DNA from: Verrucomicrobia bacterium UBA3063
GTDB taxonomy: Bacteria > Verrucomicrobiota > Verrucomicrobiia > Methylacidiphilales > Verrucolacustridaceae
Length of the DNA stretch: 15,286 nt
Assembly (NCBI GenBank): GCA_002366885.1
Contig: DFCD01000055.1
Span: 1-15,286, forward strand
Reading direction: 5' to 3'
Positions 12,653 through 15,286 of the stretch are shown piece after piece. The position numbers and the translations under genes were made by a program. The notes under the pieces were generated by a model. It saw nothing but the letters and a program-made list of their open reading frames with translations, had not been told where the DNA came from and made no database searches. The stretch's first letter is position 1. Every line of letters starts with the position of its first letter.

Positions 12653-13893
12653 GCGCCGTGCGGGAACTGGCCATGCGGGCCAAGCAGGCCTCGCGTCGGC
12701 TCGCGGTGCTTTCCACGGAGGAGAAGAACGCCCTGCTTTCGGCGATGGCGGAGGAGCTGACGGTCCGGAAAAAGGAGATTTTGGAGGCCAACCGGAAGGA
12801 TGTGGAGGCGGGCAAGACGGCCGGACTGACCGGGGCCCTGCTCGACCGGCTGGAACTCACGGAAAAGCGTTTTGCGGAAATGGTGGAAGGGGTGCGGCAA
12901 GTCGCGCGTTTGCCCGATCCCGTGGGGGAGGTGGTGCGGAAATGGAGGCGTCCCAACGGGCTGGAGATGGAAAAGATCCGCGTTCCCATCGGATTGATCG
13001 GGATCATCTACGAGTCCCGCCCCAACGTCACGGTGGATAGCGCGGTGCTCTGCCTGAAAACCGGCAATGCCGTCCTCCTGCGCGGCGGGCGGGAGGCGCG
13101 GCACAGCAACCGCGCGCTGGCCCAGGCATTGGGCGAGGCGGCCCGGAAGAGGAAGCTCCCCGCCGAGGTGGTGGCGTTGGTGGAGGATGAAAGCCGGGAG
13201 GCCATCCCGGAGATGTGCCGACTGGACGGCGTGCTCGACCTGCTCATTCCCCGGGGCGGGCACGGCCTGATCGCCACGGTACTGGAGCACGCCCGCGTTC
13301 CTGTGATCAAACATTTCCACGGGGTGTGCCATGTTTTCGTGCACCGGGCGGCGGATCCGGCGATGGCCGAGGCCATCGTGGTGAACGCAAAATGCCAGCG
13401 GCCCGCCACCTGCAACGCCGCGGAGACGCTGCTGGTGGACCGGGACGGTGCGGAAAAAATCCTGCCCCGCCTGGTGAAGGCCCTCCGGGCCAGGGGGGTG
13501 CGGCTGTTCGGCGACGAGGCGGCGGCCAAGGCCTCCGGGGAAAAACTTTCCCCGCCCGCCAACTGGGAGACGGAGTACCTCGATCTGACGATGGCGATCC
13601 GGGTGGTCGACGGGTTGGACGGCGCACTGGAGCACCTGGCGCGCCACGGCAGTCATCATTCCGATGCCATCGTCACGGAGGACCGGGCGACCGCAGAGCG
13701 GTTTTTGCGCGAGGCGGACTCGGCCGCGGTCTACTGGAACGCCTCCACGCGTTTCACGGACGGGGGTGAGTTCGGATTCGGCGCGGAGATCGGGATCAGC
13801 ACGGACAAGATCCACGCCCGCGGCCCGATGGGGCTGGAGGAGCTGACTTCGTACAAATACGTGGTGACCGGGCGCGGTCAGCTGCGGGAGTGA
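12649..13893 (+). CDS. proA: glutamate-5-semialdehyde dehydrogenase (gamma-glutamyl phosphate reductase)
   Basis: The protein has 414 residues, standard length. ProA reduces gamma-glutamyl phosphate with NADPH to glutamate semialdehyde, which cyclises toward proline. Seen in order are the N-terminal helix region, VPIGLIGIIYESRPNVTVD (112-130), the GNAVLLRGGREARHSN region (139-154), the catalytic cysteine Cys255 in NAKCQRPATCNAAETLL (246-262), a SHHSDAIVT stretch typical of the family, and the C-terminal GLEELTSYKYVVTG. All active-site landmarks are intact. It overlaps proB as ATGA, which would help a ProB-ProA complex pass on the unstable phosphate. No proC is in the window. Its stop codon is overlapped by the GTG start of the next gene. 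Confidence 0.95.
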   Translation: MSAVRELAMRAKQASRRLAVLSTEEKNALLSAMAEELTVRKKEILEANRKDVEAGKTAGLTGALLDRLELTEKRFAEMVEGVRQVARLPDPVGEVVRKWRRPNGLEMEKIRVPIGLIGIIYESRPNVTVDSAVLCLKTGNAVLLRGGREARHSNRALAQALGEAARKRKLPAEVVALVEDESREAIPEMCRLDGVLDLLIPRGGHGLIATVLEHARVPVIKHFHGVCHVFVHRAADPAMAEAIVVNAKCQRPATCNAAETLLVDRDGAEKILPRLVKALRARGVRLFGDEAAAKASGEKLSPPANWETEYLDLTMAIRVVDGLDGALEHLARHGSHHSDAIVTEDRATAERFLREADSAAVYWNASTRFTDGGEFGFGAEIGISTDKIHARGPMGLEELTSYKYVVTGRGQLRE

Positions 13894-15286
13894 GCACCGT
13901 CCCGATCCCGCTGTTCCCGGAAGTGCCGGCTCCGGAAGCCAAGGCGAAGCCCTCGGCCCTGACCGGTCCCCGGATCACCGCCCGGGGGAAATTCCTTTTC
14001 TCGGGCGACGCCAAGTTTTTCCTGCAGGGAGTCACTTACGGTCCTTTCCGTGACGGGGACGATCATCTGGGACACCCGACCAAGGCGGCGCGGGATTTCC
14101 GGTTGATCGCCGCGGCAGGTTTCAACACCGTGCGGGTGTACCACCCCCCGCCCCGCTGGTTCCTTGACCAGGCCGCGGAGCATGGGCTGCGGGTCATGGT
14201 GACGGTGCCGTGGCAGCGGCGGGTCCTGTTTCTCGATGACCGCACGGTCCGCAAGGAGATTCGGGCCAGCGTCCGGCGCGCGGCCAAAAGCCAGGCCGGT
14301 CATCCGGCCATCCTCGGCTACTATGTCGACAACGAGATTCCGCCGGACCTTGTCCGCTGGTACGGCCCGCAGCGGGTCGAGGCGTTCCTGGATTCCCTGG
14401 CGCGCATCGTCAAGGATGAGGATGCGGCGGCGCTGGCGGCGTACGCGAATTTTCCGCCGACGGAATACCTTCTTCCCAAGGAGACGGACTTTCTTTCCTA
14501 CAACGTTTACCTCCACCGCGGACCCGACCTGCGCGCCTACCTCTCGCGTCTCCAGAACCTGGCCGAGGAGCGGCCGTTGGTGCTGGGGGAGTTCGGCATG
14601 GACACGATCCGGCACGGTGAGGAGGAGCAGGCGGCCCTGCTGGAGCTGCACTGGAACGAGGTGTTCCGCGGGGGACTGGCCGGAACCATCCTGTTTTCCT
14701 GGACCGACGAGTGGTTCACCGACGGCATCGATGTGGAGGACTGGGCCTTCGGTCTGGTTCGGAAGGATCGGACGCCCAAGCTCGCCTATCGCCAACTGGC
14801 TCCGAAGACGCTCGAGCCGCGCACCACACTGGCGGACAAGTTTCCCCTGCCGGGGTTTCCCAAGGTCTCCGTGGTGGTCTGCAGCTACAACGGGGCGGCC
14901 ACCCTGCGGGGCACCCTCGATGCCCTGCGGAAGCTAAACTACCCGGATTACGAGGTGATCCTCGTGGACGACGGATCGAAGGATGACACCCAATCCATCG
15001 TGGCGGAGTTCCCGGGGGTGAAGAACATCCTCCAGCCCAACCGTGGACTCTCCGTGGCAAGGAACGTCGGCTACCAGGCGGCCACGGGGGAGGTGATCGC
15101 CTACACGGATTCCGACTGCATGCCCGATCCGGACTGGCTCTATTTTTTGGTCTCCACCCTGCTGAACACCCGGTACGTGGCGGTGGGCGGGCCGAACCTG
15201 AACCCGCCGGCCCGCGGTCCGATCCCGGCGGCGGTGGCGGCGAGCGCGGGCGCACCCACCCATGTGCTCCTCACCGACACGGAGGC
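13890..15286 (+). CDS. glycoside-hydrolase-like barrel fused to family 2 glycosyltransferase, 5' part
   Basis: There are 465 residues before the window ends. The GTG start overlaps the proA stop as GTGA; no ATG is available, and there is no signal peptide. Residues of about 27-305 resemble the (beta/alpha)8 domain of GH2-type glycosidases: GVTYGPFRD (47-55), AAAGFNTVRVYHPP (74-87), DNEIPPDL (147-154) with the likely acid/base Glu149, LGEFGMDT (232-239) with the likely nucleophile Glu234, and ILFSWTDEWF (267-276). After a short linker, residue 326 begins a GT-A glycosyltransferase domain: VSVVVCSYNGA (326-336), VILVDDGSKDDT (356-367) and the metal-binding DSD in YTDSDCMPDPDWL (405-417). Both halves look catalytically complete as far as they go. 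GT2 enzymes polymerise or transfer sugars, often for exopolysaccharide; this is probably a large cell-surface glycan protein. Membrane segments may lie beyond the edge. Confidence 0.85.
   Translation, partial: MSTVPIPLFPEVPAPEAKAKPSALTGPRITARGKFLFSGDAKFFLQGVTYGPFRDGDDHLGHPTKAARDFRLIAAAGFNTVRVYHPPPRWFLDQAAEHGLRVMVTVPWQRRVLFLDDRTVRKEIRASVRRAAKSQAGHPAILGYYVDNEIPPDLVRWYGPQRVEAFLDSLARIVKDEDAAALAAYANFPPTEYLLPKETDFLSYNVYLHRGPDLRAYLSRLQNLAEERPLVLGEFGMDTIRHGEEEQAALLELHWNEVFRGGLAGTILFSWTDEWFTDGIDVEDWAFGLVRKDRTPKLAYRQLAPKTLEPRTTLADKFPLPGFPKVSVVVCSYNGAATLRGTLDALRKLNYPDYEVILVDDGSKDDTQSIVAEFPGVKNILQPNRGLSVARNVGYQAATGEVIAYTDSDCMPDPDWLYFLVSTLLNTRYVAVGGPNLNPPARGPIPAAVAASAGAPTHVLLTDTE

Noticed and set aside
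12433..13815. Minus-strand open frame (460 codons) opposite proB and proA
   Set aside because: It is antisense to two textbook genes and has no domain of its own.

Overview
The window is a dense, GC-rich, purely chromosomal-looking stretch of a Gram-negative bacterium. There are no tRNA or rRNA genes, no CRISPR arrays, no insertion sequences and no gene-free stretch over 100 bases. A Verrucomicrobiota or PVC-type organism is my best guess. The reasons are a two-gene System II cytochrome c maturation pair whose CcsA has a long N-terminal periplasmic extension, an Mla-type lipid transport operon carrying its own STAS and RsbW-like genes, a short ProB without a PUA domain, a hydrolase-glycosyltransferase fusion, and near absence of Shine-Dalgarno sequences. 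This assignment is inference, not proof.

Minus strand, 9068 down to 1. Reading in the direction of transcription, the first block is STAS protein, mlaE-like permease, mlaF-like ATPase, mlaD-like MCE protein, RsbW-like ATPase/kinase and MBL-fold hydrolase. These genes are joined by three 4-base ATGA overlaps and gaps of 4 to 13 bases. After a 73-base gap with inverted repeats comes a second block: resB, ccsA (ATGA overlap) and a folB-like gene 9 bases later. After 49 more bases comes the start of a GH13 alpha-amylase-family lipoprotein that runs out of the window.

Plus strand, 9164 up to 15286. A stand-alone cyclic-nucleotide-binding-domain protein is followed 3 bases later by an AI-2E family permease with a TTG start. 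Then come three small envelope or stress-type genes (DUF883/YqjD-like, YqjE-like and a third small protein overlapping it by 22 bases). Next are proB and proA (ATGA overlap) for proline synthesis. Last is a GTG-started fusion of a glycoside-hydrolase-like barrel with a family 2 glycosyltransferase, overlapping the proA stop codon by GTGA and cut by the window end. The two strands diverge from a 95-base region (9069-9163) with a good sigma-70-like promoter toward the STAS gene.

The most interesting part is the Mla block. A STAS protein with the phosphorylatable Asp-Ser-Ser-Gly motif and an RsbW-type kinase fold with intact ATP-binding boxes bracket the ABC transporter genes. This suggests that phospholipid transport, or its STAS subunit, could be controlled by reversible Ser phosphorylation (partner switching). 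The sequence supports the arrangement; the mechanism is inference.
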